A DNA stretch of 64,000 bases, from positions 62,001 to 126,000 of the forward strand of contig NZ_LZKI01000006.1 of assembly GCF_001672755.1 (NCBI RefSeq), read 5' to 3'. The position numbers and the translations under genes were made by a program. Positions within the stretch are counted from its first letter, which is position 1. Every line of letters begins with the position of its first letter. The notes under the pieces were generated by a model, which worked only from the letters and a program-made list of their open reading frames with translations, searched no databases and was not told the origin of the DNA. The stretch is from Mycobacterium colombiense. Its GTDB lineage: Bacteria > Actinomycetota > Actinomycetes > Mycobacteriales > Mycobacteriaceae. Of this stretch, positions 1 to 8,569 are shown in pieces.

Positions 1-1035
1 CGAGAACCGGGCCTGGCGCACCACGTCCAGCGTGGCGGCGAAGTCCTCTTCGGTCTCACCGGGGAACCCGACGATCAGGTCGGTGGTGATGGCCGCGTGC
101 GGCATGGCGGCCCGGACGCGGTCGATGATGCCGAGGTAGCGCTCGGCGCGGTAGGACCGTCGCATCGCGCGCAGCACCCGGTCGGAGCCGGACTGCAGCG
201 GCATGTGCAGGGCGGGGCAGACATTCGGCGTCTGCGCCATGGCCTCGATGACGTCGTCGGTGAATTCGGCCGGGTGCGGCGAGGTGAACCGCACCCGCTC
301 CAGGCCGTCGATGTCGCCGCAGGACCGCAGCAGGCGGGCGAAGGCGCCGCGGTCGCGGGGTAGGGCCGGGTCGGCGAAGGACACCCCGTAGGCGTTGACG
401 TTCTGGCCGAGCAGCGTGACCTCGAGCACACCGTCGTCGACCAGCGACCGAACCTCCGCCAGGATGTCGTCGGGGCTGCGGTCGACCTCTTTGCCGCGAA
501 GCGACGGGACGATGCAGAACGTGCAGCTGTTGTTGCACCCGACTGAGACGGAAACCCAAGCAGCATAGGCGGATTCGCGTGCGCTGGGCAGCGACGACGG
601 AAACTCCTGCAGCGCCTCGGCGATTTCCACCTGGGCGGCCTTGTTGTGCCGGGCGCGCTCCAGCAGCGTGGGCAGCGACCCGATGTTGTGGGTGCCGAAG
701 ATGACGTCGACCCAGGGCGCCTTGTGCAGCAACGCGTCCCGGTCCTTTTGGGCCAGGCAGCCGCCGACGGCGATCTGCATCTCGGGGTTGCCGCGCTTGC
801 GCGGCGCGAGATGGCTGAGGTTGCCGTACAGCTTGTTGTCGGCGTTCTCGCGCACGGCGCAGGTGTTGAACACCACCACGTCGGCGTCGGCGCCCTCGGC
901 CGCACGCTGGTACCCGGCCGCTTCCAGCAGGCCCGCCAACCGCTCCGAGTCGTGGACGTTCATCTGGCAGCCGTAGGTGCGGACTTGATAGGTGCGCGCC
1001 GGTGCGGCGTCCGCCGCCGCGGTCTCACGCACCAT
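1..1035 (-). CDS. miaB: tRNA-2-methylthio-N6-dimethylallyladenosine synthase MiaB (3' end cut by window edge)
   Basis: Radical-SAM methylthiotransferase that adds a 2-methylthio group to i6A37 of tRNAs. Only the N-terminal 345 residues lie in the window. The N-terminal UPF0004 domain keeps its three cluster cysteines (Cys23 in TYGCQMN, Cys59 in NTCAVREN, Cys93 in VGGCLAQ). The radical-SAM CX3CX2C motif is Cys167, Cys171 and Cys174 ([10 protein letters not shown]). The ATG at 1035 begins [12 protein letters not shown]; a GTG one codon later is possible, and the ATG at 1052 is out of frame. The frame is open to base 1, so the C-terminal TRAM region is missing only because of the window edge. 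It lies downstream of recX on the same strand. The identification is firm. Confidence 0.96.
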   Translation of the reverse strand, partial: MVRETAAADAAPARTYQVRTYGCQMNVHDSERLAGLLEAAGYQRAAEGADADVVVFNTCAVRENADNKLYGNLSHLAPRKRGNPEMQIAVGGCLAQKDRDALLHKAPWVDVIFGTHNIGSLPTLLERARHNKAAQVEIAEALQEFPSSLPSARESAYAAWVSVSVGCNNSCTFCIVPSLRGKEVDRSPDDILAEVRSLVDDGVLEVTLLGQNVNAYGVSFADPALPRDRGAFARLLRSCGDIDGLERVRFTSPHPAEFTDDVIEAMAQTPNVCPALHMPLQSGSDRVLRAMRRSYRAERYLGIIDRVRAAMPHAAITTDLIVGFPGETEEDFAATLDVVRQARFS

Positions 1036-1096
1036 CGAAGTCACGGGGCCATGGTACGGCGACCGGTCGGCGCACGAGAAACCGCACGTCACCGGC

Positions 1097-1618
1097 CTAG
1101 ACCCGGCGGCGCTCCCGCTCGGCGGCCAACTCGGCGAACACCACCTCGCACGCCATGTTCTGGCTGTAACCCCGGCGCGCGAGCATCCCCACCAGCCTGC
1201 GGGTCACCCGCGCGTCGTCGTCGTTCAGCGTCTCGCGGCGCAGCTTGGACCGGACCAACTGCTCCGCCCGGTCCCGCTCGGCGCCGGCATCGATCCCGGC
1301 CAGCGTCGCGGTGATCACGTCGTTGTCGACGCCCTTGGTGTGCAGCTCGGCGGCCAAGGCGCGCTTGCTTTTCCCCGCGTGCGTCCGGCGGGACTGCACC
1401 CACTGCTGGGCGAAGTCGGCGTCGTCGATCAAGCCGACGGAGGCCAACCGGTCGAGCACCCGTTCGCTGACGTCGTCGGGATAGCCGCGTTTGGCCAGCC
1501 GGCCGTGTAGCTCGGCCCGGGTACGCGCTCTCGCGGTGAGCAGGCGCAGGCACAGCGCCCGCGCCTGCTCTTCGCGGGAGGGCTCAGAAGTCGACGGGGG
1601 CGGGCAGGACGTCGTCAT
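1097..1618 (-). CDS. recX: Regulatory protein RecX
   Basis: Small helical protein that modulates RecA by binding the RecA filament and inhibiting its recombinase and coprotease activities. The 173-residue product is close to mycobacterial RecX and consists of repeated three-helix modules, seen for example around [16 protein letters not shown]. Its start lies inside recA, so the two genes overlap by 35 bp (1584-1618), the standard mycobacterial recA-recX arrangement that implies co-transcription and coupled translation. The N-terminal stretch rich in Ser and Pro before residue 15 is poorly constrained, so a later start is conceivable. It is expected to be induced with recA by DNA damage. Confidence 0.96.
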   Translation of the reverse strand: MTTSCPPPSTSEPSREEQARALCLRLLTARARTRAELHGRLAKRGYPDDVSERVLDRLASVGLIDDADFAQQWVQSRRTHAGKSKRALAAELHTKGVDNDVITATLAGIDAGAERDRAEQLVRSKLRRETLNDDDARVTRRLVGMLARRGYSQNMACEVVFAELAAERERRRV

Positions 1619-2624
1619 CGGTCACGACCGCGCCAATGCCGAGCTTTTCCTTGATCTTCTTCTCGATCTCGTTGGCGACTTCGTCGTTTTCCTTCAGGAA
1701 GGTGCGGGCGTTCTCCTTGCCCTGGCCCAGCTGCTCGCCCTCATAGGTGAACCAGGAGCCGGACTTGCGGATGAAGCCCTGCTCCACACCCATGTCGATC
1801 AGCGAGCCTTCCCGGCTGACCCCCTGGCCGTAGAGGATGTCGAACTCGGCCTGCTTGAAGGGCGGCGCCACCTTGTTCTTGACGATCTTGACCCGGGTGC
1901 GGTTACCGACCGCGTTGGTGCCGTCCTTGAGCGTCTCGATCCGGCGCACGTCCATGCGCACCGACGCGTAGAACTTCAAAGCCTTTCCACCCGTGGTGGT
2001 TTCGGGGCTGCCGAACATCACGCCGATCTTCTCGCGCAGCTGGTTGATGAAGATCGCGGTGGTGCCCGAATTGTTCAGCGCGCCAGTCATTTTCCGCAGG
2101 GCCTGGCTCATCAGCCGGGCCTGCAGCCCGACGTGGCTGTCGCCCATCTCGCCTTCGAGCTCGGCGCGCGGCACCAGCGCGGCCACCGAGTCGATGACCA
2201 GGATGTCCAAGGCGCCTGAGCGGATCAGCATGTCGGCGATCTCGAGGGCCTGCTCCCCCGTGTCGGGCTGGCTGACCAGCAGGGAATCGGTGTCCACGCC
2301 GAGCTTCTTGGCGTACTCCGGGTCCAGGGCATGCTCGGCGTCGATGAAGGCGGCGACGCCGCCGGCGGCCTGTGCGTTGGCCACCGCGTGCAGGGCGACG
2401 GTGGTCTTACCCGAGGATTCCGGGCCGTAGATCTCCACGACCCGGCCGCGGGGCAGCCCGCCGATGCCCAAGGCCACGTCCAGTGCGATGGATCCGGTCG
2501 GGATGATCGAAATCGGCTGACGCGTCTCGTCGCCGAGACGCATCACCGAGCCTTTGCCGTAGCTCTTTTCGATCTGGGCCATCGCCAGTTCGAGAGCCTT
2601 CTCGCGATCGGGGGCTTGCGCCAT
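1584..2624 (-). CDS. recA: Recombinase RecA, intein-free
   Basis: ATP-dependent strand-exchange recombinase and coprotease for LexA. The 346-residue product has the Walker A loop GPESSGKTT (residues 67-75) and the usual bacterial RecA core. The coding region is uninterrupted. M. tuberculosis and M. leprae recA carry inteins, and none is present here, consistent with an M. avium-type host. An AGGAGAGG ribosome-binding site lies four bases before the ATG at 2624. Two damage-responsive promoter elements lie upstream (2679-2701 and 2731-2746). recX overlaps its 3' end. Confidence 0.99.
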   Translation of the reverse strand: MAQAPDREKALELAMAQIEKSYGKGSVMRLGDETRQPISIIPTGSIALDVALGIGGLPRGRVVEIYGPESSGKTTVALHAVANAQAAGGVAAFIDAEHALDPEYAKKLGVDTDSLLVSQPDTGEQALEIADMLIRSGALDILVIDSVAALVPRAELEGEMGDSHVGLQARLMSQALRKMTGALNNSGTTAIFINQLREKIGVMFGSPETTTGGKALKFYASVRMDVRRIETLKDGTNAVGNRTRVKIVKNKVAPPFKQAEFDILYGQGVSREGSLIDMGVEQGFIRKSGSWFTYEGEQLGQGKENARTFLKENDEVANEIEKKIKEKLGIGAVVTDDDVLPAPVDF

Positions 2625-2678
2625 GGTGCCTCTCCTATAGTCGGTGTTCGTCTGACCGGTATCGGTCGGTTGGCGGTG

Positions 2679-2701
2679 ACACTAGAGAAGGCCACCGACA
2701 A
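2679..2701 (-). promoter_or_regulatory. RecA-NDp type (PafBC-dependent) promoter of recA
   Basis: On the minus strand TTGTCGGTG (2701-2693) is followed by exactly 8 bases and then TAGTGT (2684-2679). This matches the published mycobacterial RecA-NDp consensus (tTGTCRgtg-N8-TAnnnT), the LexA-independent DNA-damage promoter activated by PafBC. It lies about 55 bp before the recA ATG. The match is seen directly; activity is inferred from the motif. Confidence 0.88.
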
Positions 2702-2730
2702 GTTGACTGGCCGAACGTTCCCCACAGTAG

Positions 2731-2746
2731 CCGAACAGGTGTTCGA
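2731..2746 (-). promoter_or_regulatory. LexA SOS box upstream of recA
   Basis: Read on the minus strand the site is TCGAACACCTGTTCGG, with the dyad CGAAC-N4-GTTCG at 2732-2745. It matches the mycobacterial LexA consensus TCGAAC-N4-GTTCGA at 11 of 12 fixed positions. It lies about 30 bp upstream of the RecA-NDp promoter, which suggests a distal LexA-repressed promoter. It could also affect the divergent FhuF-like gene, whose start is about 55 bp away on the other side. Confidence 0.9.
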
Positions 2747-2801
2747 TTCAAGTTCGACACGCCGCGTGTGCAACATTGCGAAAGGCCGGCCCCGAAAACA
2801 G

Positions 2802-3449
2802 ATGGACATTTCCGCGGAGCTGTCGGAAATCTCGTCCTACGGCGGATTCTTCGCGCTGACCGTCGGCGGCGAGGCCGCCGGATGGCACCCGGTCACCCGG
2901 TCCTACGCCGGCGGCTACACCGACCTGATCGACGCCACCGTCGCGCGTTATCGGACGTCGGAGCGCCGGGTTGGGGCGTCCCTGGTTCAGCTCGGCCACG
3001 CCGCCCGGCTGTGGTCCCCCGTCCTCGCGTGCGCCCTCGGCCACGGCGTCATCCCGGATCTGGCGCGGCTGCAACGGGCCGACGACGGGGCGCGGCTGCG
3101 GCTGCCCGAACCCGTCGGAGACCCGGTCGACCGCGACTCGTTGCCCGACGCGCTGTACCGCGTCGTCGTGCGCGAGCACATGGAACCGCTCGCGGCGGGA
3201 TTACGGGTCAAGGTGGCACCCGATCTGCTGGCCGGCAACATCGCGTCCGCCCTCGTCGGGACCGCGCAGGCGTTGGTGGCGGTGCGGCCCGACCTACGCG
3301 AGCCGGTCGCCGCGGTCACCGGTTCGCTGCTGAACACGGGAGCGCTCGCCGGCACGATGACCGGCAGCGATCTCGGGTGGCGGCGGCGCAGCTGTTGTCT
3401 GCTCTACCGGACACCCGCCGGAGCCAAATGCGGGGACTGCGGGCTCTGA
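2802..3449 (+). CDS. FhuF-like (2Fe-2S) C-terminal domain protein
   Basis: Predicted iron-sulfur protein of 215 residues. Its C-terminal 20 residues carry the FhuF-type cluster ligands: CC in RRSCCLLY and then CGDC, a C-C-x10-C-x2-C arrangement. In the family this binds a 2Fe-2S cluster and is linked to ferric-siderophore reduction. The N-terminal part is Ala/Leu/Val-rich with no transmembrane segment or signal peptide. I chose the ATG at 2802; an in-frame GTG at 2766 would add 12 residues. It is divergent from recA and may share the regulatory region 2625-2801. M. tuberculosis has only a short cysteine-rich annotation (Rv2737A) at this place, which may be a remnant of this gene. Confidence 0.75.
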   Translation: MDISAELSEISSYGGFFALTVGGEAAGWHPVTRSYAGGYTDLIDATVARYRTSERRVGASLVQLGHAARLWSPVLACALGHGVIPDLARLQRADDGARLRLPEPVGDPVDRDSLPDALYRVVVREHMEPLAAGLRVKVAPDLLAGNIASALVGTAQALVAVRPDLREPVAAVTGSLLNTGALAGTMTGSDLGWRRRSCCLLYRTPAGAKCGDCGL

Positions 3450-3462
3450 TCCGCCGCCTGGT

Positions 3463-3669
3463 TCACCACTGTTCCCGGGGCACGTCGAAGTCCACGCACA
3501 ACGCCCGCCAGACGTCGCGGGGCTCGATCCCGGCCTCGATGGCTTGGGCTGCCGTGCGGCCGTCGAAGCCGGCCAGCACGTGATCCACCAGCACCGAGGA
3601 CCCGTAGGTGGTGCCAAAGCGCAGGACTACCCGCTCGTGAAACTCCGTTAGCCGCACGTGAGTCAACAT
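3463..3669 (-). CDS. DUF3046 family protein (Rv2738c-like)
   Basis: Conserved actinobacterial protein of 68 residues from the ATG at 3669 (MLTHVRLTEF). An in-frame ATG at 3693 would add 8 residues that look unlike the family N-terminus. No catalytic motif is visible. The sequence has a compact helical pattern with the family stretch GIEPRDVWRALCVDFDVP. It converges on the FhuF-like gene with a 13 bp gap and lies in the recA-recX neighbourhood, as in other mycobacteria. The function is unknown; the family call is from memory of its M. tuberculosis counterpart. Confidence 0.85.
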   Translation of the reverse strand: MLTHVRLTEFHERVVLRFGTTYGSSVLVDHVLAGFDGRTAAQAIEAGIEPRDVWRALCVDFDVPREQW

Positions 3670-3709
3670 ACCCAGCCCGCAGGCATCGGACACCTGAGCG
3701 CGAAGCGCG

Positions 3710-3982
3710 CTACCTCCAGCTGGCCGGCAAGTCGATGATGTGGTTGGGGCAGTCCTCCTGGGCCGCGATCGACATCACGTCGCGCGCGCGTTGGGCCGAC
3801 ATGGTCGCGCGCAACTGCATGAAGGCGTATTCGGCTGGGGCGAGTCCCTGCTGGGCGGCGGCCGGATCGTCCATCAGCTGGCAGGCCTGCTGTTCCTCGG
3901 GACTGTCGGCGTGCGCGACGGCCGCGCCGGCCAGCGCGGCGGCCAGCAGGGCGCCGGCGGCGAATGTCGTGATGATCCTCAT
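3710..3982 (-). CDS. Small secreted DUF732-like protein
   Basis: A 90-residue protein with a classical Sec signal peptide: a charged start (MRII), a hydrophobic core ending near residue 24 and an AVAHA cleavage motif. The mature part is about 65 residues with two cysteines (QQACQLMDD and QEDCPNHI) that could form one disulfide. The helical, QL- and A-rich pattern with AEYAFMQ resembles the mycobacterial DUF732 family of small exported proteins of unknown function. It stands alone between the DUF3046 gene and the glycosyltransferase. The export prediction is strong and the family name less so. Confidence 0.75.
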   Translation of the reverse strand: MRIITTFAAGALLAAALAGAAVAHADSPEEQQACQLMDDPAAAQQGLAPAEYAFMQLRATMSAQRARDVMSIAAQEDCPNHIIDLPASWR

Positions 3983-4031
3983 CGGGTGCCTCCCGCCGAA
4001 GCATAAGGCGACCCGGGCGGCGCGCTGCGGA

Positions 4032-5198
4032 TCATCCGGCCACCGCCAACGCGTCGCGGCACACCCGGACCGGGTCGGCGACGTCGGCGATGCCCGCGGC
4101 CGCCGCCTGCGCCGCCGCGCGGTAGCCCGGCGACGCCAGCACCTCGTCGACCGCCGCCACCAGCGCGCCGGCGGTCAGCGGCCGGATCAACCGAGCGCTG
4201 CCCTGGCGCTGCACCCGGTTGGCGATCTCCCATTGGTCGCCGCCGCCGGGCACCACCACCAGCGGCACGCCGGCCAGCAGCGTCTTGGCCACCATGCCGT
4301 GGCCGCCGCCGCAGATCACCAGGTCGGCGTGCGCCAGCAGCTCGTCCTGGCGTCCCAGCCCGACCGTCGCCCACGGCGGCACCGCCAGTTCCGGTCCGTC
4401 CAACCGCGACACCAGCAGCCGCGACCCCGCCGGCAGGGTCTCCCCCGGCGTCAGGCACCCCAGCGCGACCTCGGCGAGGCCCTCGGTGCCGATCAAGGCG
4501 GTCGACGGCGCGATGACCAGCACCGGCCCGGAGCCGGCCGGGACCTCGAGGATCCGGTCGGTCGGCTCGAAGTGCAACGGCCCGACGACGACGGCCTCGG
4601 CGGGCCAGTCCGGGCGGGGCACCTCCAGCGCGGGCAGCGTCGCGATCAGCCGGCGCAGCGGCCCGGGGTCGCGCGCCGGCAATCCGATCTCGACGCGCGA
4701 GTTCGCGCGCTGCTGCAGGCCGGTGCGCACGGATCGCGCCGTCAGCGCGCGCATCGCGGCGTCGCGCAGCCGGCCCCGGATGCCGGTGCCGGGCGCCAGC
4801 CCGCTGCCGATCGGCGGCAGTCCTTTCGACGGCAGGTACAGCGGGTGTGGGTTGAGTTCGATCCACGGGATGCCCAGCAGCTCGGCGGCCATGCCGCCGC
4901 CGGCGGTGATGACATCGGACACCACCAGGTCGGGCGCCAACTCGCGCAGCGCGGGCACATTGAGCACGGCCATCCGCGCGGCGCGCCGATGGATCCTGGC
5001 CCCGGCGTCGACGTCGTCGTCGGTGGCCGCCAGCCCGTCCAGCGCGGCGGCGTCGATGCCGGCGCCGCGGGCGGTGTCCAGCCATTCGGCGCCGGTGAAC
5101 AGCGTGGGCTCGTCGCCGGCTTCGGCGAAGCGCCGGCACAACGCGATCGCCGGGAACGAATGCCCGGGATCCGGCCCGGCGACCACGGCGACGCGCAT
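4032..5198 (-). CDS. GT1-family glycosyltransferase (Rv2739c-like)
   Basis: Predicted nucleotide-sugar-dependent glycosyltransferase of 388 residues with the GT-B layout. The N-terminal acceptor half begins MRVAVVAGPDPGHSFPAIAL. The C-terminal donor-binding half has the GT1 signature-like segment ICGGGHGMVAKTLLAGVP followed by GGGDQWEIANRV. The ATG at 5198 starts directly at the first beta strand; an upstream in-frame ATG at 5231 adds an unlikely Arg-rich leader. It is divergent from ephG. The acceptor is not predictable; mycobacterial relatives glycosylate lipids or small hydrophobic molecules. Confidence 0.82.
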   Translation of the reverse strand: MRVAVVAGPDPGHSFPAIALCRRFAEAGDEPTLFTGAEWLDTARGAGIDAAALDGLAATDDDVDAGARIHRRAARMAVLNVPALRELAPDLVVSDVITAGGGMAAELLGIPWIELNPHPLYLPSKGLPPIGSGLAPGTGIRGRLRDAAMRALTARSVRTGLQQRANSRVEIGLPARDPGPLRRLIATLPALEVPRPDWPAEAVVVGPLHFEPTDRILEVPAGSGPVLVIAPSTALIGTEGLAEVALGCLTPGETLPAGSRLLVSRLDGPELAVPPWATVGLGRQDELLAHADLVICGGGHGMVAKTLLAGVPLVVVPGGGDQWEIANRVQRQGSARLIRPLTAGALVAAVDEVLASPGYRAAAQAAAAGIADVADPVRVCRDALAVAG

Positions 5199-5248
5199 CG
5201 TGCTTACCCTGCCACAGCGCCCGGTTGCCACGCGCCTACGCTGGCAAG

Positions 5249-5680
5249 ATGACCGAGCTGACTGGCACGACCGTTGCGAACACCCGCACGGTCGAAGGAT
5301 TCCTGAACGCCCTGCAGGACGCGGATTACGACGCCGCCGGCGCCGCGCTGGCCGACGATCTCGTCTACGAAAACGTCGGCCTGCCCACCATCCACGGCCG
5401 GGCCCGGGCCATCAAGCTGTTTCGCCAGATGGAGGGCCGCGCCGCCTTCGAGGTGAAGATCCACCGCATCGCGGCCGACGGCGGCGCGGTACTCACCGAA
5501 CGCACCGACGCGCTGATCTTCGGCCCGCTGCGGCTGCAGTTCTGGGTGTGCGGCGTATTCGAGGTCCAGAACGGGCGAATCACGTTGTGGCGGGACTACT
5601 TCGACTTCTTCGACATGCTCAAGGCCACCGCGCGCGGCCTGGCGGCGCTGGTGTTGCCGTCGCTCAAAGCGACGTTCTGA
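5249..5680 (+). CDS. ephG: Limonene-1,2-epoxide hydrolase-type EphG
   Basis: Small epoxide hydrolase of 143 residues (SnoaL-like cone fold) that adds water to epoxides of lipids or sterols. The Asp-Arg-Asp machinery of the family is visible: Arg and Asp in LTERTDALIFG and the second Asp in LWRDYFD. The Tyr/Asn pair that positions the water is in LVYENVG. The ATG at 5249 (MTELTG) matches the M. tuberculosis EphG N-terminus; the ATG at 5225 would add MPRAYAGK. Its stop lies 9 bp from the convergent pspM-like gene. In M. tuberculosis a PE_PGRS gene and Rv2742c separate these two genes, and both are absent here. Confidence 0.92.
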   Translation: MTELTGTTVANTRTVEGFLNALQDADYDAAGAALADDLVYENVGLPTIHGRARAIKLFRQMEGRAAFEVKIHRIAADGGAVLTERTDALIFGPLRLQFWVCGVFEVQNGRITLWRDYFDFFDMLKATARGLAALVLPSLKATF

Positions 5681-5689
5681 CCCAGGCGC

Positions 5690-6499
5690 CTACCCGGTGC
5701 CGCGCAAGCCGCCGAGTTCGTCGAACGCCTGCGCCCAACCGACCAGTCGATCGGTCGCCCCGGCCAGCTCGGCGCGGTAGTGCTGCGACGCGGCCGATCC
5801 GTCGCCGTTCGCCGACGACACCAATTGCGCTGCCGCGGTGACCATTTCGTTGTACTGGCGGACGCCCGCACCCAGCTGGGCGGTAAACGCGTTGATGGTG
5901 GGCACCAGATACGACCGCGATTCCTCGCTGGCCTGCGCCGCCCGCTCCATCGACACCACCTGAGCGGCGGTGGACGCCATGGCTGCCGAGGTCCGGGTGG
6001 CGGCCGCGGTCAGGTCGCGGATCTCGGCGGTCGGCAACATCGCGCCCCGCTCGATCACCGCCAGCAGCGAGGAAAACCCGCGCTCGGAGGCGCCCAGCGC
6101 GTACATCGCGGGGCGCGCCGCCGAACCCGGGGGTGGCAGCCGGCGCGCGCTCGTGGTCCGGGGCGTCGGCAACGGCTCGGACTTGAGCCAGCGATAGCGC
6201 AGCAGCAACAGCGTCGCCGGGATGGCCATGAAAACCGCGACGCCGCCGGTGATTTCGAGTAGCAAGGCGAACCAGCCCCAGGCCGCGAGCAGCATCGTCA
6301 CCGCGGCCCAGAACACGCATCCGGCGCTGAAGATCAGTCCCCACCGCAGCGCGCGGCGACGCCGCCGCAGCAGCCGGGCGCGCGGGTCCGCGGCCGCGCT
6401 GATCCTGCGGGCCACCAGGTCGGACAGGTCGGCGGCGGTGGCCAGGCCGCGGTGCAGCAGCGCGCGCAACGGACCGGGCCGCGTCGCCTTCACCGCCAT
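5690..6499 (-). CDS. pspM: PspM-like membrane protein (Rv2743c homolog)
   Basis: A 269-residue membrane partner of the mycobacterial PspA system. After an Arg-rich N-terminal segment there are two close transmembrane helices at about residues 50-95 (LRWGLIFSAG onward, then LLLEITGGVAVFMAIPATLL). The rest is an Ala-rich, probably cytosolic helical domain ending AFDELGGLRGTG. In M. tuberculosis the equivalent protein binds PspA and is encoded in the clgR-pspA operon. The ATG at 6499 follows pspA by 10 bp. No PspN gene follows it in this window. Confidence 0.88.
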   Translation of the reverse strand: MAVKATRPGPLRALLHRGLATAADLSDLVARRISAAADPRARLLRRRRRALRWGLIFSAGCVFWAAVTMLLAAWGWFALLLEITGGVAVFMAIPATLLLLRYRWLKSEPLPTPRTTSARRLPPPGSAARPAMYALGASERGFSSLLAVIERGAMLPTAEIRDLTAAATRTSAAMASTAAQVVSMERAAQASEESRSYLVPTINAFTAQLGAGVRQYNEMVTAAAQLVSSANGDGSAASQHYRAELAGATDRLVGWAQAFDELGGLRGTG

Positions 6500-6509
6500 G
6501 ACACTTCGG

Positions 6510-7337
6510 CTACTGGCCAAGTGGCTTCTCGGGGACCGAGCCGCCGGCGCTCTCCGCGGGCGCGGGAGAGGCGGGCGTCGTCGTGGCGGCCGGCGTCCCG
6601 CCCGTCGGCAGGGCCTCACCACGCATCGAGGCGCGGATCTGCTCCAGGCGGGAGTGGCCGGCCATCTGCACCCCGGCCTGCTCGACCTCGAGCATCCGGC
6701 CCTGCACCGAACCCTGCGCGAGCTCGGCGGCACCGATCGCGTTGGCGTATCGCCGCTCGATCTTGTCGCGCACCTCGTCGAGGCTCGGGACGTTGCCGGG
6801 GGCGGCCAGATCGCTCATCGACTGCAGCGAGGCGCTCACCTGCTCCTGCATCTTGGCCTGCTCGAGCTGGCTGAGCAGCTTGGTGCGCTCGGCGATCTTC
6901 TGCTGCAGCACCATGGCGTTCTGCTCGACGGCCTTCTTGGCCTGCGCGGCCGCGCCCAGCGCCTGGTCATGCAGCGTCTTGAGGTCTTCGACGCTCTGCT
7001 CGGCGGTCACCAGCTGGGCGGCGAACGCCTCGGCGGCGTTGTTGTACTCGGTGGCCTTCGCGGCGTCACCGGCCGCGGTGGCCTGGTCGGCCAGCGTCAA
7101 GGCCTGACGCACGTTGACCTGGAGCTTCTCCACGTCCGCCAGCTGACGGTTGAGCCGCATCTCGAGTTGCCGCTGGTTGCCGATCACCTGCGCGGCCTGC
7201 TGGGTCAGCGCCTGGTGCGTGCGTTGCGCTTCCTCGATGGCCTGCTGGATCTGGACCTTGGGGTCTGCGTGCTCGTCGATCTTGGCGTTGAACAGCGCCG
7301 CGAGGTACTTCCACGCCTTGACGAACGGATTGGCCAT
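6510..7337 (-). CDS. pspA: PspA/IM30 family membrane-stress protein (35 kDa antigen homolog)
   Basis: A 275-residue peripheral membrane protein of the PspA/Vipp1 family, which assembles on damaged inner membranes. It starts with the amphipathic helix [19 protein letters not shown], followed by continuous Gln/Ala/Glu-rich coiled coil to about residue 225. A low-complexity Ala/Thr/Pro tail follows. A GGAG ribosome-binding site lies 7 bases before the ATG. It is the second gene of clgR-pspA-pspM and is expected to be induced through SigE and ClgR by envelope stress. Confidence 0.95.
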   Translation of the reverse strand: MANPFVKAWKYLAALFNAKIDEHADPKVQIQQAIEEAQRTHQALTQQAAQVIGNQRQLEMRLNRQLADVEKLQVNVRQALTLADQATAAGDAAKATEYNNAAEAFAAQLVTAEQSVEDLKTLHDQALGAAAQAKKAVEQNAMVLQQKIAERTKLLSQLEQAKMQEQVSASLQSMSDLAAPGNVPSLDEVRDKIERRYANAIGAAELAQGSVQGRMLEVEQAGVQMAGHSRLEQIRASMRGEALPTGGTPAATTTPASPAPAESAGGSVPEKPLGQ

Positions 7338-7470
7338 GAGTTAGCTCCACCTTCGCTTCTTGAGGATCCGGATGGTCCCCGGATGGGCCTGAGGGGCTCC
7401 GCGCCTGTCGCTCAATTTAGTGGGTCGGCGCCGATCGCCCCACCCCTTACGCGGGATCGGTCCCCGGCGC

Positions 7471-7797
7471 TCAGGCCAGCGCCAACGACGCCACCGGCGG
7501 AATGACGACCTTGATGCTGGTGCCGCTCGCCCCGTCCGCGGCGGCGCCGACGGCCGCCTGCTCCTCGGTGGCCATCCGCTCGCCGGCGTGGGTGAGAACC
7601 GACGACAACGGGACGTCCAGCGCGTCGCAGATCGCGTTCAGCAGCTCGCTGGACGGCTCCTTGCGGCCGCGCTCCACCTCGGACAGGTAGCCGAGGCTCA
7701 CCCGCGCCGAATCGGACACCTCGCGCAGCGTCCGGCCCTGTGTCGTGCGGGCCTCGCGCAGCACGTCGCCGATGACCTCTCGCACCAATGGCGGCAT
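7471..7797 (-). CDS. clgR: Transcriptional activator ClgR
   Basis: A 108-residue XRE-type regulator that activates Clp protease genes and the Psp operon. The helix-turn-helix lies around residues 20-60: [20 protein letters not shown] followed by [20 protein letters not shown]. The C-terminus ends [10 protein letters not shown], a nonpolar tail of the kind Clp proteases recognise in ClgR homologs. The ATG at 7797 ([13 protein letters not shown]) matches the known N-terminus. It is the first gene of the clgR-pspA-pspM unit, with a SigE-like promoter about 70 bp upstream. Confidence 0.94.
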   Translation of the reverse strand: MPPLVREVIGDVLREARTTQGRTLREVSDSARVSLGYLSEVERGRKEPSSELLNAICDALDVPLSSVLTHAGERMATEEQAAVGAAADGASGTSIKVVIPPVASLALA

Positions 7798-7868
7798 CCC
7801 GCCCTCCTTCGTCCAGTCGGCCCTGCGCGGCACGTACTCAGCTTGCCTCCGGCAGGTGCTCATTAGGT

Positions 7869-7896
7869 GAACGCCGACAACGGTGGTCTGGTTCCC
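7869..7896 (-). promoter_or_regulatory. SigE-type promoter of clgR
   Basis: On the minus strand GGGAAC (7896-7891) is followed by CGTTC (7873-7869), with 18 bases between GGAAC and GTTC. This matches the ECF SigE consensus of mycobacteria (GGAAC with cGTT about 16-18 bases later). It lies about 72 bp before the clgR ATG, in the intergenic region behind pgsA3. M. tuberculosis clgR is known to be SigE-dependent, which supports the reading. Confidence 0.8.
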
Positions 7897-7913
7897 GTCG
7901 GATGCCGCCGAAA

Positions 7914-8513
7914 TCAGGCGGGCGTGCGGCGCACTTCCCGGACGGTCGACACGACGTAGTCGATCCCGGTGATCACCGTCAGCACGATCGCCACGCCCAT
8001 CACCACCGCCGCGATCACCCGGAACGCCCCCGGCGTTGCCGCCCAGGGCAGCACGAACAATCCGATGGCCAGCACCTGCACCACAGTCTTGACCTTGCCG
8101 CCCCAGCTGGCCGGAATGACGCCGCGGCGGATCACGGCCAGCCGTAACACGGTGACCCCGAATTCGCGGGCCAGGATCAGCACGGTGACCCACCACGGCA
8201 ATTCCCCGAGCATCGACAGCCCGATCAGCGCCGACCCCACCAGCGTCTTGTCCGCGATCGGATCGACGAACGCGCCGAACTCGGTCGCCATGCCGTAGTT
8301 GCGGGCCAGCAGGCCGTCCAGCCGATCGGTGATGCAGGCGGCCGCGAAGATGACGAAAGCCACCACGCGGAAGCCGTTTTGGTGGCCGTCTCCGGCGAAG
8401 AGCGCGAGCAGGAAGATGGGCACCAACACGAGCCGCAACAGGGTCAGCGTATTGGCGAGGTTGGCGATGTTCGCGCGGCCTACCATCGGACCCGTCTGCG
8501 GCTGCCCCGACAC
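7914..8513 (-). CDS. pgsA3: CDP-alcohol phosphatidyltransferase PgsA3
   Basis: Integral membrane enzyme of 199 residues, annotated in mycobacteria as a phosphatidylglycerophosphate synthase-like protein. The complete CDP-alcohol phosphotransferase motif is present: Asp63, Asp66, Gly67, Ala70, Arg71, Gly80, Asp84 and Asp88. About five hydrophobic helices follow the family pattern. It starts at the GTG at 8513 (MSGQPQTG), with slightly earlier starts possible. It lies upstream of clgR and is divergent from argA. Substrate specificity among the mycobacterial PgsA paralogs is not resolved by sequence. Confidence 0.92.
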   Translation of the reverse strand: MSGQPQTGPMVGRANIANLANTLTLLRLVLVPIFLLALFAGDGHQNGFRVVAFVIFAAACITDRLDGLLARNYGMATEFGAFVDPIADKTLVGSALIGLSMLGELPWWVTVLILAREFGVTVLRLAVIRRGVIPASWGGKVKTVVQVLAIGLFVLPWAATPGAFRVIAAVVMGVAIVLTVITGIDYVVSTVREVRRTPA

Positions 8514-8569
8514 GGCAACAGAATAACGGTTGACCAGCGCACCCGTCCCAGATGTCGATACTGTTAGCC

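Noticed and set aside
2711..2720. Second GAACGTTC palindrome near the recA SOS box
   Set aside because: The halves are joined without the 4-base spacer needed for LexA, so it was not called a second SOS box.
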